Position numbers and translations under genes: made by a program
Assembly (NCBI GenBank): GCA_004356305.1
Contig: SMXJ01000111.1
Span: forward strand, 1-33,761
Source of the DNA: Bacteroidota bacterium
GTDB taxonomy: Bacteria > Bacteroidota > Bacteroidia > Flavobacteriales > Flavobacteriaceae
Reading direction: 5' to 3'
DNA: 33,761 nt
Notes under the pieces: model-generated
Told to the model about the DNA's origin: nothing
Seen by the model: the letters and a program-made list of their open reading frames with translations, nothing else
Databases searched by the model: none
In this document: positions 23,034 through 32,447 of the stretch, in pieces
Numbering within the stretch: position 1 is the first letter of the stretch
Layout: every line of letters starts with the position of its first letter

Positions 23034-23375
23034 TTATAATATCTCAAAAACCCGTTCCGGTGGCCTGCCTATAACAGCCTTATCACCATTTATTACGATA
23101 GGCCGTTGCATTAATGCCGGGTACTCTATCAAAGCATTAATTATTTCTGAATCGCTTAGTTTCTTGCCGGCAAAAATACTTTTCCAGATAGCTTCATTCT
23201 GACGAACCAACTCAATGGGATTGAATTTTAAAAGTTTCAATATCTTTTTTAATTTTTCTACTGAAAGTGGCTCGTTCATATATTTTACGGATGAGAATTC
23301 ATGTTTCGAAGTTTCCAAAAAATTCAGGCACTCTCGGGATTTACTGCATCTGGGGTTGTGGTAGATCTCTATCAT
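23034..23375 (-). CDS. arsC: ArsC/Spx-family arsenate reductase-like protein
   Basis: A 113-residue thioredoxin-fold protein of the glutaredoxin-dependent ArsC group. Catalytic Cys10 in HNPRCSKSRE and the three Arg residues known from E. coli ArsC (58 in VRQNE, 91 in MQRPIV, 104 in IGRPPE) are all present, so reduction of arsenate to arsenite is plausible. The ATG at 23375 is preferred to a TTG two codons earlier. No other ars genes (regulator, arsenite pump) are nearby, which leaves room for a general redox role such as that of YfgD-like relatives. It has the same orientation as the helical unknown upstream, with 73 bases between them. Confidence 0.85.
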   Translation of the reverse strand: MIEIYHNPRCSKSRECLNFLETSKHEFSSVKYMNEPLSVEKLKKILKLLKFNPIELVRQNEAIWKSIFAGKKLSDSEIINALIEYPALMQRPIVINGDKAVIGRPPERVFEIL

Positions 23376-23448
23376 ACTCAATTGTTAATTTTTTTTATCT
23401 ATTATTTCTTTAAGTTTTAGACTTAAATGTCTGCAATTACAAGGCTAC

Positions 23449-23925
23449 TTAAATTTCTAATTCGTCAAGTTCCTGTCTATAATCATACTGCAGATCCTCG
23501 TGCAGTCCGGTGATCTTATTTTCGATCAATAAGATCTGTCGTTCATATAGATTGACCATTGCGACACTGTTTTTTATGGAAGGCTTGAAATTAATCAGAA
23601 CTTTACAAAAATAGATCAGTAGTTCTACTTCCGTTTCTTTTTTTGATGAATAGCGTATAAATTTTTTGGTCTCTCTCAGAATCTTTCGAATGCTTTTTTT
23701 TACGTAATAGAAACTAGCAGTATTTACTTCTGAAAACCGCTCTGAAATATATTCTTTAACGTGAGTGACATAGCCGGTTTCATCTTCAGCCTCAAAGAGT
23801 AAATAGGTGAGTAACTCCTTATTCTCTTTTTTAAACCGTACCAACCGAAGGCACAATGTTTTCAATTCTTCCGAAGAGCGAAATTCTAATTCTTTTTTGA
23901 TCTGGGAGACGGTGGCCGGTTTCAT
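23449..23925 (-). CDS. Helical cytosolic protein of unknown function
   Basis: A 158-residue protein starting at ATG 23925 (MKPATVSQIKKELEFR); an upstream TTG would add seven residues and is less likely. It is predicted to be nearly all helix and is rich in Lys, Glu and Leu, with EELKTLCLRLVRFKKENKELLTYLLF near the start and two further amphipathic helices. The residues are not arranged in a motif I recognise. There is no signal peptide or membrane segment. It appears related to uncharacterised flavobacterial proteins. Function unknown; the fold could be a small helical-repeat scaffold. Confidence 0.72.
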   Translation of the reverse strand: MKPATVSQIKKELEFRSSEELKTLCLRLVRFKKENKELLTYLLFEAEDETGYVTHVKEYISERFSEVNTASFYYVKKSIRKILRETKKFIRYSSKKETEVELLIYFCKVLINFKPSIKNSVAMVNLYERQILLIENKITGLHEDLQYDYRQELDELEI

Positions 23926-24117
23926 AAAAACAGGGATTGCTGGCAATGCCTTTACTATTGATTTAGAAGCAGCAATATACTAAATCGCCTCATGCTTTTA
24001 AGATGGTTCCATCAACTAATTACCTCTGAATATACGATTCAGTCGAAACTCCTCGCGATCTGTAAAAAGGGACCCCCAAACCTATCTTGAACGAGGAAGA
24101 GATGTCGACATACCCTA

Positions 24118-24738
24118 CTAAAGTTCAACTCCCAGATCATCCAGTTGATGTACTAGTTTTTCGGCATTCTTAAAATGAATTCCTTTGATCCCAACTGACT
24201 CACAACCTTTGATATTTTTTGCACTATCATCGATGAATAAGGCTTCATCTCTGTTGATATTGTAACGTGAGATCAATAGTTCATAAATTTCAGGAAAAGG
24301 TTTGCGCATGCCTTCTTGTCCACTTACCAGGATGCCATCGAACCATTGCAGCCATGTGAATTTTGCGATGGCTTTCGGCCAGGTTTCCGAACTCCAATTG
24401 GTAAGCGCCAGTACACGATAATCAGGATCCCCAACAAGTTTTTTTAAGATCCCCAACGTATCTTCATAAGCAAATCCCAGCATTTCTCCCCAACGGCCGT
24501 AATACATTCGAATCAATTCTTCGTATTCCGGGAACATTGTAACGCGCTCTTCGGTAGCCGTTGCAAGCGGATAACCGGCATCCTGATTTGCATTCCAGTC
24601 CCAGGCACAAATGTGATCGAGAAACCAATCCATTTTTACTCTGTCACCCCTAAATTCCTTTAAAAAAACATACTCCGGACTCCAGTCTATGAGCACACCG
24701 CCCAGGTCAAAGATAATGGTGGTGATCTTTTTTTGCAT
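24118..24738 (-). CDS. HAD-superfamily hydrolase, subfamily IA, YihX-like
   Basis: A 206-residue cytosolic HAD phosphatase. Motif I is IIFDLGGVLIDWSPEY, with nucleophile Asp11; the usual second Asp two residues on is Gly, as in YihX-type enzymes (FDLGNV). Motif II is the Thr/Asn in LTNWS. The Lys is in GMRKPFPEIYELL, and the late acid motif is ALFIDDSAKNIKGCESVG. YihX of E. coli dephosphorylates alpha-glucose 1-phosphate, but substrate transfer from that is weak. It starts 11 bases after the exported amidohydrolase gene on the same strand, so they probably share a transcript. It ends before a 170-base gap with no gene. Confidence 0.9.
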   Translation of the reverse strand: MQKKITTIIFDLGGVLIDWSPEYVFLKEFRGDRVKMDWFLDHICAWDWNANQDAGYPLATATEERVTMFPEYEELIRMYYGRWGEMLGFAYEDTLGILKKLVGDPDYRVLALTNWSSETWPKAIAKFTWLQWFDGILVSGQEGMRKPFPEIYELLISRYNINRDEALFIDDSAKNIKGCESVGIKGIHFKNAEKLVHQLDDLGVEL

Positions 24739-24749
24739 AGTGTAATTTA

Positions 24750-25829
24750 CTACTTTGGAAACAAGCTTTTATCCAAACCGGGTACAATACGCAGGGCATT
24801 CTTATAATACACCTTTTTTAAAACATCATCGGGTAGATCCAAGCCATACATGGCCCAAAAGGCATGGTATTTTTTGTGATATGGAAAATACTCATCGTCG
24901 CTTTCCAAAACCCGGAAGTAGGTTGGAAACTCTTCAGGTTTCCAGCTGTCCTTTCCGAAGAGAATTCGGTCCTGGTACTTTATGAAAAAGGCCTTTGCTT
25001 CACGTGGTTGACGGCCCAATTCAGCGATAATAGCGCCAATACCCACATTCATATTGGGTATATCATCAAGCAATTCTCCCAGTTTTCCCAAATCGTTGGC
25101 AAGCCATCCCATATGAGCGTTAATAAACGTAGTATTTGGGTTTTTTCTGAACATATTGTGCTGCTCGTCCATAAGTTGTTCCCAGGGAACAGGATTGTCC
25201 GGGCCACGTTTTCTACGGGGTCGTAGTTTAAGCTCCAGCCACCGTTCGTTATCGCCGTCAAATTCATCCCAAAAAGGCTTGGGGTCGGCTGTATGAATAA
25301 GAACCGGAATTCCCAACTCTCCACATTTAGCCCAAATAGGGTACAGGCGGACATCGTCTACCGCAACTCTTTTCCCCGCCTTATCGGTATATCGTAAACC
25401 AAGGCTTTTATATATCTTAAGCCCCCTCGCACCACTCGCAACATCTTCTTCCAACTGTGACAAGGTTTTTTCTATCCATCCTGTCACACCGATCCCGTCA
25501 AAATCTATGTTGGCAAAAACTACGAATCGATTCGAATAATTATCCTTTATATTTTGCACGCTTTTTTTTAAATCATCTCCGGAGCGTCCACTAAGGTTTA
25601 CCATGATCCTCATATTGAGAATGTCCATTGCCAAAATCACCGGCGTCAGATCCTGATTTGCCATTCGGTATTGATGTCCGTGAACATCGATAAAAGGATA
25701 TTTGGCTTTTGTAAGAATTTCACCGGGAACTACCAGGGTGGAAGCAGGGTTGTATTCTTCGAAGGTAAGATCCTGGGCAAAGGTAACCATGCTAACCAGG
25801 AAAATAAGTAGTGTTATGTTTCGATACAT
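24750..25829 (-). CDS. Exported amidohydrolase-family metalloenzyme
   Basis: A 359-residue protein with a signal peptide (MYRNITLLIFLVSMVTFAQ), hence probably periplasmic. It has the amidohydrolase barrel: FIDVHGHQ with metal-ligand His50 and His52, VLIHTADP (His179), FINAHMGW (His239) and LFGKDSW (Asp294). This is the pattern of the amidohydrolase 2 group (ACMSD-like), which includes decarboxylases and lactonases. The actual substrate is unknown; being secreted is unusual for ACMSD-type enzymes. It is co-directional with the HAD gene (11-base gap) and starts 103 bases after prfB ends on the same strand. The ATG at 25829 is supported by the signal sequence. Confidence 0.88.
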   Translation of the reverse strand: MYRNITLLIFLVSMVTFAQDLTFEEYNPASTLVVPGEILTKAKYPFIDVHGHQYRMANQDLTPVILAMDILNMRIMVNLSGRSGDDLKKSVQNIKDNYSNRFVVFANIDFDGIGVTGWIEKTLSQLEEDVASGARGLKIYKSLGLRYTDKAGKRVAVDDVRLYPIWAKCGELGIPVLIHTADPKPFWDEFDGDNERWLELKLRPRRKRGPDNPVPWEQLMDEQHNMFRKNPNTTFINAHMGWLANDLGKLGELLDDIPNMNVGIGAIIAELGRQPREAKAFFIKYQDRILFGKDSWKPEEFPTYFRVLESDDEYFPYHKKYHAFWAMYGLDLPDDVLKKVYYKNALRIVPGLDKSLFPK

Positions 25830-25932
25830 AGAGTCGTTATTTATTCCGCCTTAAATGTAAAAATATGAATAGAAGCTAAGAAGGTTTTAGGATGGGTTTA
25901 ACTTATTTGACCGCTAATTCTAGGAACATCAA

Positions 25933-27040
25933 TTACAGTTCATCGGTTTTCTCACCCTGTCCCGTCATCATTAGATATGCTTTCAAAAAACCGTTGATAT
26001 CTCCATCCAAAACCGCCTCGGTATTTCCGGTTTCATGAGCTGTGCGTACATCCTTCACCAGTTTATAGGGGTGGAGCACATAGTTGCGTATTTGTGAACC
26101 CCACTCGATAGCCATTTTACCGTCCTCGATCGCATCACGTTGAGCCTGTTGTTTACGAAGTTCTATTTCATAGAGTTGTGACTTCAACATCTGCATCGCT
26201 TTTTCACGGTTTTCCAACTGAGAGCGGGTTTCAGAGTTATGTATAACGATCCCACTGGGGTGGTGGGTCAAAATAGCCTTGGTCTCAACCTTGTTGACAT
26301 TCTGTCCACCGGCACCACCACTACGGGCGAAGTCCCAGGAGATCTCGGCCGGGTTTATATCTATCTCGATGCTGTCATCTACGAGTGGATACACATATAC
26401 ACTTGCAAAACTTGTATGCCTTTTCGCGTTGCTGTCAAAAGGTGATATACGGACCAGGCGGTGGACACCGTTTTCACTTTTTAACCAACCGAAGGCGAAT
26501 TCTCCTTCTATTTCGAGGGTGACTGTTTTTATACCTGCCACGTCTCCGGCCTGATAGTTGAGCTCCTTTACTTTATAGCCGTTTTTCTCAGCCCACATCA
26601 TATACATACGCATGAGCATTTGTGCCCAGTCGCAGCTTTCGGTACCACCGGCTCCGGCTGTTATTTGAAGTACAGCGCTCAGATCGTCTCCTTCCTCGCT
26701 CAACATATTCCGGAATTCCAGTGCTTCGATAGATTCCAATGCCTGGGTGTAGCTGGCTTCGACATTTTTTGCTTCACCTTCGCCTTCTTTGAAGAATTCA
26801 TAGATCACTTCAGCATCATCGGTTAAATGAATGGCTTTTTCATAGTCCCCCACCCATTTCTTTTTGTTCCGAAGCAGCCTCATAAAAGCCTCGGCCTCTT
26901 GTGGGTTATTCCAAAAATTAGGGTCAAATGTTTTCTCCTCGTCGTTGGAGATCTCTATGCGTTTGCCTTCAACGTCAAAGATACCTCCTCAACGCATCCA
27001 GGCGATTTCTAAGATCTGTTAAGTGATCGGTTGTCATCAT
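25933..27040 (-). CDS. prfB: Peptide chain release factor 2, read through a programmed +1 frameshift
   Basis: RF2 releases completed peptides at UGA and UAA codons. The gene is in two frames: a 21-codon first part from ATG 27040 (MMTTDHLTDLRNRLDALRRYL) ending at TGA 26975-26977, and the main part in the +1 frame from 26976 to 25933. Skipping base 26977 joins them into 368 residues. The shift site is AGG AGG TAT CTT TGA C, equivalent to the E. coli autoregulatory site. The SPF anticodon-like tripeptide (199-201, RISPFDS) and GGQ (244-246, GGAGGQNVNKVE) are intact. The alternative start ATG at 27037 cannot be excluded. It is not a pseudogene: the disruption is exactly the known regulatory one. 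Confidence 0.95.
26974..26989 (-). promoter_or_regulatory. prfB +1 frameshift element
   Basis: On the minus strand: AGGAGGTATCTTTGAC. It combines an internal Shine-Dalgarno-like AGGAGG (26984-26989), a 3-base spacer TAT, the slippery CTT, and a TGA stop followed by C. When RF2 is scarce, the ribosome pauses at TGA and shifts from CTT to TTT, continuing in the RF2 frame. Confidence 0.95.
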
Positions 27041-27205
27041 AATTTTGTCCGCCCTTTTACTATCACTTTGGATAAACTCCGGCGGAAATATTTGGTTAAA
27101 CACTAAGAATTTGATGTAAAAATAGAATTAAACTTTTCAAGCCGAAATAAATTTAAAGATATTTTAGTAGTTTAGATGGCTCCCCTATTTAAATCATTGT
27201 TAATT

Positions 27206-27325
27206 ATGATAAGAAATACCTTTGAAAGTTATCCGGAGAAGTATAAGATGAGCAGAACGCAAAATTTTTCTGATGAAAACCCGATTGTGAGCTATGAATG
27301 TTCGGTTTTTAGCGACACAAAATAA
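27206..27325 (+). CDS. Possible 39-residue peptide, doubtful
   Basis: ATG 27206 opens a 39-codon frame (MIRNTFESYPEKYKMSRTQN, then 19 more residues ending FSDTK). Composition is protein-like and mostly polar, with no membrane helix. No family was recognised, and no promoter or terminator is clear. It could be a small protein or the remnant of a longer gene. It lies 57 bases before the exported unknown. Confidence 0.3.
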   Translation: MIRNTFESYPEKYKMSRTQNFSDENPIVSYECSVFSDTK

Positions 27326-27382
27326 AGATCGAAGTAGGAATCTTGCTTCATAAAACCTGGATAAAAAAAATAATTTCACGAC

Positions 27383-28000
27383 ATGAAAAAAATTGTACTT
27401 CTATCGGCGATATGTATCACAAGCCTCGGCTTTGGTCAAAATGATGAAGGGTACGTCGATGACCTGACTCAGGAGTTTACTCAAAAGCTAGGCGAGCGAA
27501 ACATCACAAATTATTATACGGTTAAGCGTTATTGTTCAGGAATGATAGAGATGTTTAAATTACCAGGAAGAGTATGTACTTCCAAAGGCACTTATTTTGA
27601 AGTGTATGTAGTTTGGAAGGAAGAGGATGGGGCGTTCATCAAAAAAATTGACAATTGCAGCTTGTATTATAGTGTAAGGCTTTCAGATGATAAGTTGTAT
27701 GATTTTTTTATTTCCAATCGCAACGCTTTGGAAAGTGAAGTGCTAAAGAAATATAAATCTGCTACTTACTCGGGCGAACCGGAATTGCGGAAAAAACCAC
27801 AGCCGTGTTTTAGAAGTTTTCAGTTTACCGAAGGGGAAACAACTTATTCCAAGAGCTATAATTTATTCGATATTAGTAATGATAGCGATGGGGAAAATCT
27901 GAATTATGAATTCAATAACCGATTAAAAGTGGTTATACTAGACTCGATGTTAGATGAAGTATTGGCTGTTTCCGAAGATAAAATGAAACGACAAATTTAA
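27383..28000 (+). CDS. Exported protein of unknown function
   Basis: A 205-residue protein with a signal peptide (MKKIVLLSAICITSLGFGQ), so it is periplasmic or secreted. The mature part has four Cys (in KRYCSGM, RVCTSKG, DNCSLYY and QPCFRSF), which could form two disulfides. The middle has alternating beta-strand-like segments (TYFEVYVVWKEEDGAFIKKI). No known domain was recognised. It is followed 16 bases later by the threonine aldolase gene, so they are probably co-transcribed, although a metabolic link is not obvious. The ATG at 27383 is the start that preserves the signal peptide. Confidence 0.78.
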   Translation: MKKIVLLSAICITSLGFGQNDEGYVDDLTQEFTQKLGERNITNYYTVKRYCSGMIEMFKLPGRVCTSKGTYFEVYVVWKEEDGAFIKKIDNCSLYYSVRLSDDKLYDFFISNRNALESEVLKKYKSATYSGEPELRKKPQPCFRSFQFTEGETTYSKSYNLFDISNDSDGENLNYEFNNRLKVVILDSMLDEVLAVSEDKMKRQI

Positions 28001-28016
28001 AGGATATCCATAAATA

Positions 28017-29039
28017 ATGATTGACCTAAGAAGTGATACAGTAACTAAACCAACACCTGAAATGCTTCAATATATATTGAAAGCGGAAGTGGGAGATGAC
28101 GTATATAAAGAAGATCCTACGGTGAACGAACTCGAACGCAGAATGACCGAGTTGTTTGAAATGGATGAAGCCTTGTTCTTTCCCAGTGGGAGTATGGCGA
28201 ACCAGGCGGCCATAAAACTACACACCCAGCCCGGAGAACAACTTATTTGTCACAACTATTCACACGTATTTAATTATGAGGGCGGTGGTGTTTCCTTTAA
28301 CAGTGGTGTTTCTTGCAAACTTATCGATGGAGATAGAGGGATGATCACCGCATCAAGCGTGGAAGCCGCTATCAATCCCCCGGATTTTTATCACAGCCCG
28401 TTAACATCTTTGGTATGTGTTGAGAATACGACTAACAAAGGAGGGGGAGCCTGTTATGAATTCTCCGAACTGGAAAAGATAAAGTCTGTTTGTGATAATC
28501 ACGGACTCAAATACCATCTTGACGGCGCTCGATTGATGAATGCATTGGTGGCCAAGAATGAAGATCCAACGCGGTACGGATTGTTATTCGATACTATTTC
28601 TGTGTGTTTTAGCAAAGGCCTGGGTGCACCACTTGGAACCGTTTTAATCGGGAAAAAAGAAGTAATGCAAAATGCGATACGAGTTCGAAAAGTATTGGGT
28701 GGAGGCATGCGGCAAATTGGATATATGGCTGCTGCCGGACTCTATGCTTTGGATAACAATATTGAGCGCCTGGCTGAAGACCACCAGCGAGCGCTGGAAA
28801 TAGCTTTGGTTCTAAAAGGACTGGCATATATTAAAGATGTTGAAACAACAGAAACCAATATTGTGATCTTTCAGTTGGAAGATGATATAAAAGATGAGAA
28901 GTTCATAAACGACCTGGCAGCGCAACATATAAAGATAAGTGATATGGGACAAGGGAAATTGCGTATGGTTACCCATCTCGACTACACTCAGGAAATGCAT
29001 GAAACACTTTTGGAAATATTAGATGATTATAGCAAATAA
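28017..29039 (+). CDS. ltaE: Low-specificity L-threonine aldolase (PLP enzyme)
   Basis: A 340-residue cytosolic fold-type I PLP enzyme cleaving L-threonine or allo-threonine to glycine and acetaldehyde. The N-terminus MIDLRSDTVTKPTPEM is the family hallmark. The cofactor Lys is K200 in CFSKGLGAPLGTVLIG. The PLP-stacking His (H83 in YSHVF) and YHLDGARLMNA (PLP-binding Asp169, Arg172) are present. GntG-family members with related activities give the same match, so specificity for threonine over other beta-hydroxy amino acids is inferred. It is second in a two-gene unit with the exported unknown, and an imperfect hairpin with a T-run follows immediately (29038-29079). Confidence 0.94.
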   Translation: MIDLRSDTVTKPTPEMLQYILKAEVGDDVYKEDPTVNELERRMTELFEMDEALFFPSGSMANQAAIKLHTQPGEQLICHNYSHVFNYEGGGVSFNSGVSCKLIDGDRGMITASSVEAAINPPDFYHSPLTSLVCVENTTNKGGGACYEFSELEKIKSVCDNHGLKYHLDGARLMNALVAKNEDPTRYGLLFDTISVCFSKGLGAPLGTVLIGKKEVMQNAIRVRKVLGGGMRQIGYMAAAGLYALDNNIERLAEDHQRALEIALVLKGLAYIKDVETTETNIVIFQLEDDIKDEKFINDLAAQHIKISDMGQGKLRMVTHLDYTQEMHETLLEILDDYSK

Positions 29040-29079
29040 AAAAAGCTCTTCCGGATAACTATATGGAGGAACTTTTTTT
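29038..29079 (+). terminator. Terminator after the threonine aldolase gene
   Basis: AAAAAAAGCTCTTCC (29038-29052) pairs with GGAGGAACTTTTTTT (29065-29079) around a 12-base loop, with one mismatch and one G-T pair. It ends in seven T and overlaps the stop codon. Confidence 0.75.
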
Positions 29080-29179
29080 ATTTACCCATCATTCCGATAA
29101 TATCACCAAACATGATTTTGATTTTTTAATTGACCACAAATTTACTATTTTGGATGACTATTAAAAAAACTAACGACCG

Positions 29180-31315
29180 ATGAAATATATTGCCTTCATT
29201 TCACTACTATCACTTATTTTTGCAACTTCCTGTAATAATAAAGAAACTTCAGAAACACCCATGATTATAATGGCTCCAAAAGCAGATAAAATTACAAAGA
29301 ACCTGGAAATGCATGATGATCTGCGTGTCGATAACTATTATTGGCTCAATGACAGGGATAATGAAGAGGTAATTGATTATCTGGAAAGAGAGAACGACTA
29401 CTATAATAAAATGACAGCTCACACTAAAGACTTTCAAAAGGATCTGTTTGAAGAGATGAAAGGTCGTATTAAAGAAGACGATGAGTCGGTTCCTTATTTT
29501 TATAACGGCTACTATTATATCACCCGATTTGAAACGGGCAAGGATTATCCAATTTATTCACGAAAGAAAGATTCGTTGGAGGCCGAGGAAGAGGTTATGT
29601 TCGATGTGAACGAAATGGCCAAAGATTATTCCTACTATAATTTACGAGGCCTCAATATAAGTCCGGATAATAAATGGGTAGCATTTGGGGTTGATACATT
29701 GAGCCGTAGAAAGTACACACTTTATATCAAAAATCTGGAAACCGGAGAAATCCTTAGTGACTCTATCACCCTAACCACGGGCGACTCTACTTGGGCAAAT
29801 GATAATAAGACTCTTTTTTACACCAGGAAAGATGAGCAAACGCTTCGTTCGAACAAAATTTACAAACACAAGCTGGGGCATGAGTCCTCGAAAGATGTTT
29901 TAATTTATACCGAAGAAGATGAGACCTTCGGAACTTATGTGTACAAGACCAAAAGTGATAAATATCTGGTGATCGGCAGCTACAGTACTTTGACTTCCGA
30001 ATTTCAGATCCTGGACGCGAATACTCCGGATGCGAAATTTAAAATATTCCAGTCCAGAACACGCGGATTGGAATATGGTATCTCTCACTTCGGAAGTGAT
30101 TTTTATATAGTAACGAATAAAGATGATGCGACCAATTTTAAACTCATGAAGACTGATGAAAATGCCACCGGTATGGAAAATTGGGAGGAATTGATCGAAC
30201 ATCGACCTGAAGTACTTCTGGAAGGCATCGATATATTTAAGGACTATTTGGTGTTGAGTGAACGGAATAATGGTTTGAATAAAATACGTATCAAGCGTTG
30301 GGATGATGCCGAAGATTACTACCTGCCATTCGACAACGAAACCTATACAGCGGATACATTTCAAAATATAGAATTTAATACTAAGATCCTTCGCTATAAT
30401 TATAATTCGTTGACGACTCCTTCTTCCGTGATCGATTTCAATATGGAAACGCAGGAAAAAGATGTCAAGAAAGAAACCGAAGTATTGGGCGGGAAATTCA
30501 ATAAAGATAATTATGAGTCCAAGCGCATATGGGCAACAGCTGCAGATGGCACAAAAATCCCTGTTTCTATGGTCTATAGGAAAGGAATGAAGCTAAATGG
30601 CGAGAATCCACTGCTTTTGTATGCTTATGGCTCCTATGGAGCAACCATAGACCCATATTTCTCCTCAGTGCGTCTAAGTCTGCTGGATCGTGGCTTTATC
30701 TATGCTATCGCTCATGTCCGGGGGGGTCAGTATTTGGGTCGTGAGTGGTATGAAAATGGAAAATTATTATTCAAAAAGAACACCTTCACCGATTTTGTAG
30801 ATGCCTCGAAGTATCTCATTTCTGAAAAATATACGTCCAAAGATCATCTTTATGCCTCAGGAGGGTCCGCGGGAGGTTTATTGATGGGCGCGATAGTGAA
30901 CATTGCACCGGAGATCTATAACGGTGTTGTAGCCGCAGTTCCATTTGTGGATATTGTTACCACTATGCTGGATGATACGATCCCTTTAACCACCGGGGAA
31001 TATGACGAATGGGGGAATCCGAACGAAAAGGAATATTATGATTATATTAAATCATATTCTCCTTACGACAATGTAGAGGCCAAATCCTATCCAAATATGC
31101 TTGTAACCACGGGACTTCACGACTCACAAGTTCAATATTGGGAACCTGCGAAATGGGTTGCTAAATTGCGAGATTACAAAACGGGAAATAATTTATTGCT
31201 GCTGCATACGAACATGGACGCAGGACACGGCGGTGCATCGGGTCGTTTTGAGGCACTAAAAGAAGTGGCCATGGATTATGGGTTTTTACTCGATATGGAA
31301 GGAATTAAAGAGTAA
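29180..31315 (+). CDS. S9A family oligopeptidase B-like lipoprotein
   Basis: A 711-residue serine peptidase of the prolyl oligopeptidase clan. The start is a lipoprotein signal with lipobox FATSC (Cys18), so it is probably tethered to a membrane outside the cytoplasm. Residues about 35-440 form the seven-bladed propeller region; the catalytic alpha/beta hydrolase domain follows. The triad is Ser563 in ASGGSAGGLLMG, Asp648 in TGLHDSQV and His683 in DAGHGGASGR. The GGSAGG box and HDSQVQYWEPAKW are oligopeptidase B features, pointing to cleavage after Arg/Lys of short peptides. It is transcribed alone on present evidence; the next gene has its own -7 element. Confidence 0.94.
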   Translation: MKYIAFISLLSLIFATSCNNKETSETPMIIMAPKADKITKNLEMHDDLRVDNYYWLNDRDNEEVIDYLERENDYYNKMTAHTKDFQKDLFEEMKGRIKEDDESVPYFYNGYYYITRFETGKDYPIYSRKKDSLEAEEEVMFDVNEMAKDYSYYNLRGLNISPDNKWVAFGVDTLSRRKYTLYIKNLETGEILSDSITLTTGDSTWANDNKTLFYTRKDEQTLRSNKIYKHKLGHESSKDVLIYTEEDETFGTYVYKTKSDKYLVIGSYSTLTSEFQILDANTPDAKFKIFQSRTRGLEYGISHFGSDFYIVTNKDDATNFKLMKTDENATGMENWEELIEHRPEVLLEGIDIFKDYLVLSERNNGLNKIRIKRWDDAEDYYLPFDNETYTADTFQNIEFNTKILRYNYNSLTTPSSVIDFNMETQEKDVKKETEVLGGKFNKDNYESKRIWATAADGTKIPVSMVYRKGMKLNGENPLLLYAYGSYGATIDPYFSSVRLSLLDRGFIYAIAHVRGGQYLGREWYENGKLLFKKNTFTDFVDASKYLISEKYTSKDHLYASGGSAGGLLMGAIVNIAPEIYNGVVAAVPFVDIVTTMLDDTIPLTTGEYDEWGNPNEKEYYDYIKSYSPYDNVEAKSYPNMLVTTGLHDSQVQYWEPAKWVAKLRDYKTGNNLLLLHTNMDAGHGGASGRFEALKEVAMDYGFLLDMEGIKE

Positions 31316-31330
31316 TTCAAAATTTTGAAG

Positions 31331-31338
31331 TACCTTTG
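31331..31338 (+). promoter_or_regulatory. -7 promoter element of the PLP synthase gene
   Basis: TACCTTTG, a perfect TAnnTTTG match, 52 bases before ATG 31391. The -33 region is weak. Confidence 0.55.
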
Positions 31339-31390
31339 TCCTGATTTAAATGATAGGACAATTCCTTGATTTTTAATTAAAACTCCCTAT

Positions 31391-32425
31391 ATGAAGAACA
31401 TACAGGCTCAAGAAAATGTGTTGGAACTTATTGGAAATACTCCCCTAATTAAGATTAGTCGCATAACTTCACAAATGGCCGGTAATTTTTATGCTAAAGT
31501 CGAAGCATTTAACCCCGGGCATTCCGTAAAAGACCGAATTGCACTTTATATCATCGAAGAAGCCGAAAAGGAGGGTATCCTTAAACCCGGATATACTATT
31601 ATCGAAACCACAAGTGGTAATACCGGTTTTAGCGTTGCTATGGTGAGCATTTTAAAAGGATATAAATGTATTTTGGCAGTAAGTTCAAAATCCTCTTCCG
31701 AAAAAATAGATATGTTGAAGACCATGGGTGCAAAAGTGTATGTTTGTCCTGCCCATGTACAAGCAGATGATCCCAGATCGTATTATGAAGTTGCAAAACA
31801 ACTACAAAGAGATACACCCAATTCAATATATATCAATCAATATTTCAATGAGCAGAACATAGATGCTCACTATCATACTACCGGACCGGAAATTTGGGAT
31901 CAAACAAACGGTAAGATCACTCATTTGGTGGCTTGCAGTGGAACCGGAGGTACTATTTCGGGGACGGGTCGTTTCTTAAAAGAACAAAACCCATCTATCA
32001 AAATAATAGGGATTGATGCCTATGGATCTGTAATTCAGAAATACCATGAAACCGGAGAATTTGATAAGGATGAGATCTATCCTTACCGTATTGAAGGTCT
32101 GGGTAAGAATTTAATACCTTCGGCAACCGATTTTGATTGTATCGATTCGTTTACCAAAGTGACCGATGAAGAAAGTGCCCATACCGCACGGGAACTGGCC
32201 AAAACCGAAGGGTTGTTTTTAGGCTATACAAGTGGTGCGGCGATGCAAGGAATAAAACAATTGAGTGAAGAAGGGGCTTTTGACACAGAAAGTGTAGTTG
32301 TGGTTATATTCCCGGATCATGGGTCGCGATATATGGGCAAGGTCTATAACGATAAATGGATGGCGCAACAAGGATTTATGGATGCCGAATCTCTAAAAGC
32401 GGAGTCGATTCAATACATAAAGTAA
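31391..32425 (+). CDS. Fold-type II PLP synthase (cystathionine beta-synthase, cysteine synthase or cysteate synthase)
   Basis: A 344-residue enzyme of the tryptophan-synthase-beta family. The cofactor Lys47 is in GHSVKDRI, the substrate loop is TTSGNTGF (73-80), and the PLP-phosphate glycine loop is SGTGGTISGTG. Sequence style (SSEKIDMLKTMGAKV, DDPRSYYEVAKQL, GLGKNLIP) is closer to cystathionine beta-synthase than to CysK, but there is no C-terminal CBS regulatory domain. The next gene is a serine-palmitoyltransferase-like enzyme, so a cysteate synthase role (phosphoserine plus sulfite) in sulfonolipid synthesis is a serious alternative. A hairpin terminator after the stop suggests at least partly separate transcription from that gene. 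Confidence 0.88.
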   Translation: MKNIQAQENVLELIGNTPLIKISRITSQMAGNFYAKVEAFNPGHSVKDRIALYIIEEAEKEGILKPGYTIIETTSGNTGFSVAMVSILKGYKCILAVSSKSSSEKIDMLKTMGAKVYVCPAHVQADDPRSYYEVAKQLQRDTPNSIYINQYFNEQNIDAHYHTTGPEIWDQTNGKITHLVACSGTGGTISGTGRFLKEQNPSIKIIGIDAYGSVIQKYHETGEFDKDEIYPYRIEGLGKNLIPSATDFDCIDSFTKVTDEESAHTARELAKTEGLFLGYTSGAAMQGIKQLSEEGAFDTESVVVVIFPDHGSRYMGKVYNDKWMAQQGFMDAESLKAESIQYIK

Positions 32426-32447
32426 TAGAAAATAAGTATTTATATAT

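Noticed and set aside
23926..23946. TTG-started extension of the helical unknown protein
   Set aside because: An ATG seven codons later gives a natural start; TTG is rare here and nothing supports the extra residues.
26975..26977. In-frame TGA early in prfB, looking like a pseudogene
   Set aside because: It sits in the exact AGGAGG-TAT-CTT-TGA-C context of the known RF2 autoregulatory frameshift, and the downstream protein is complete.
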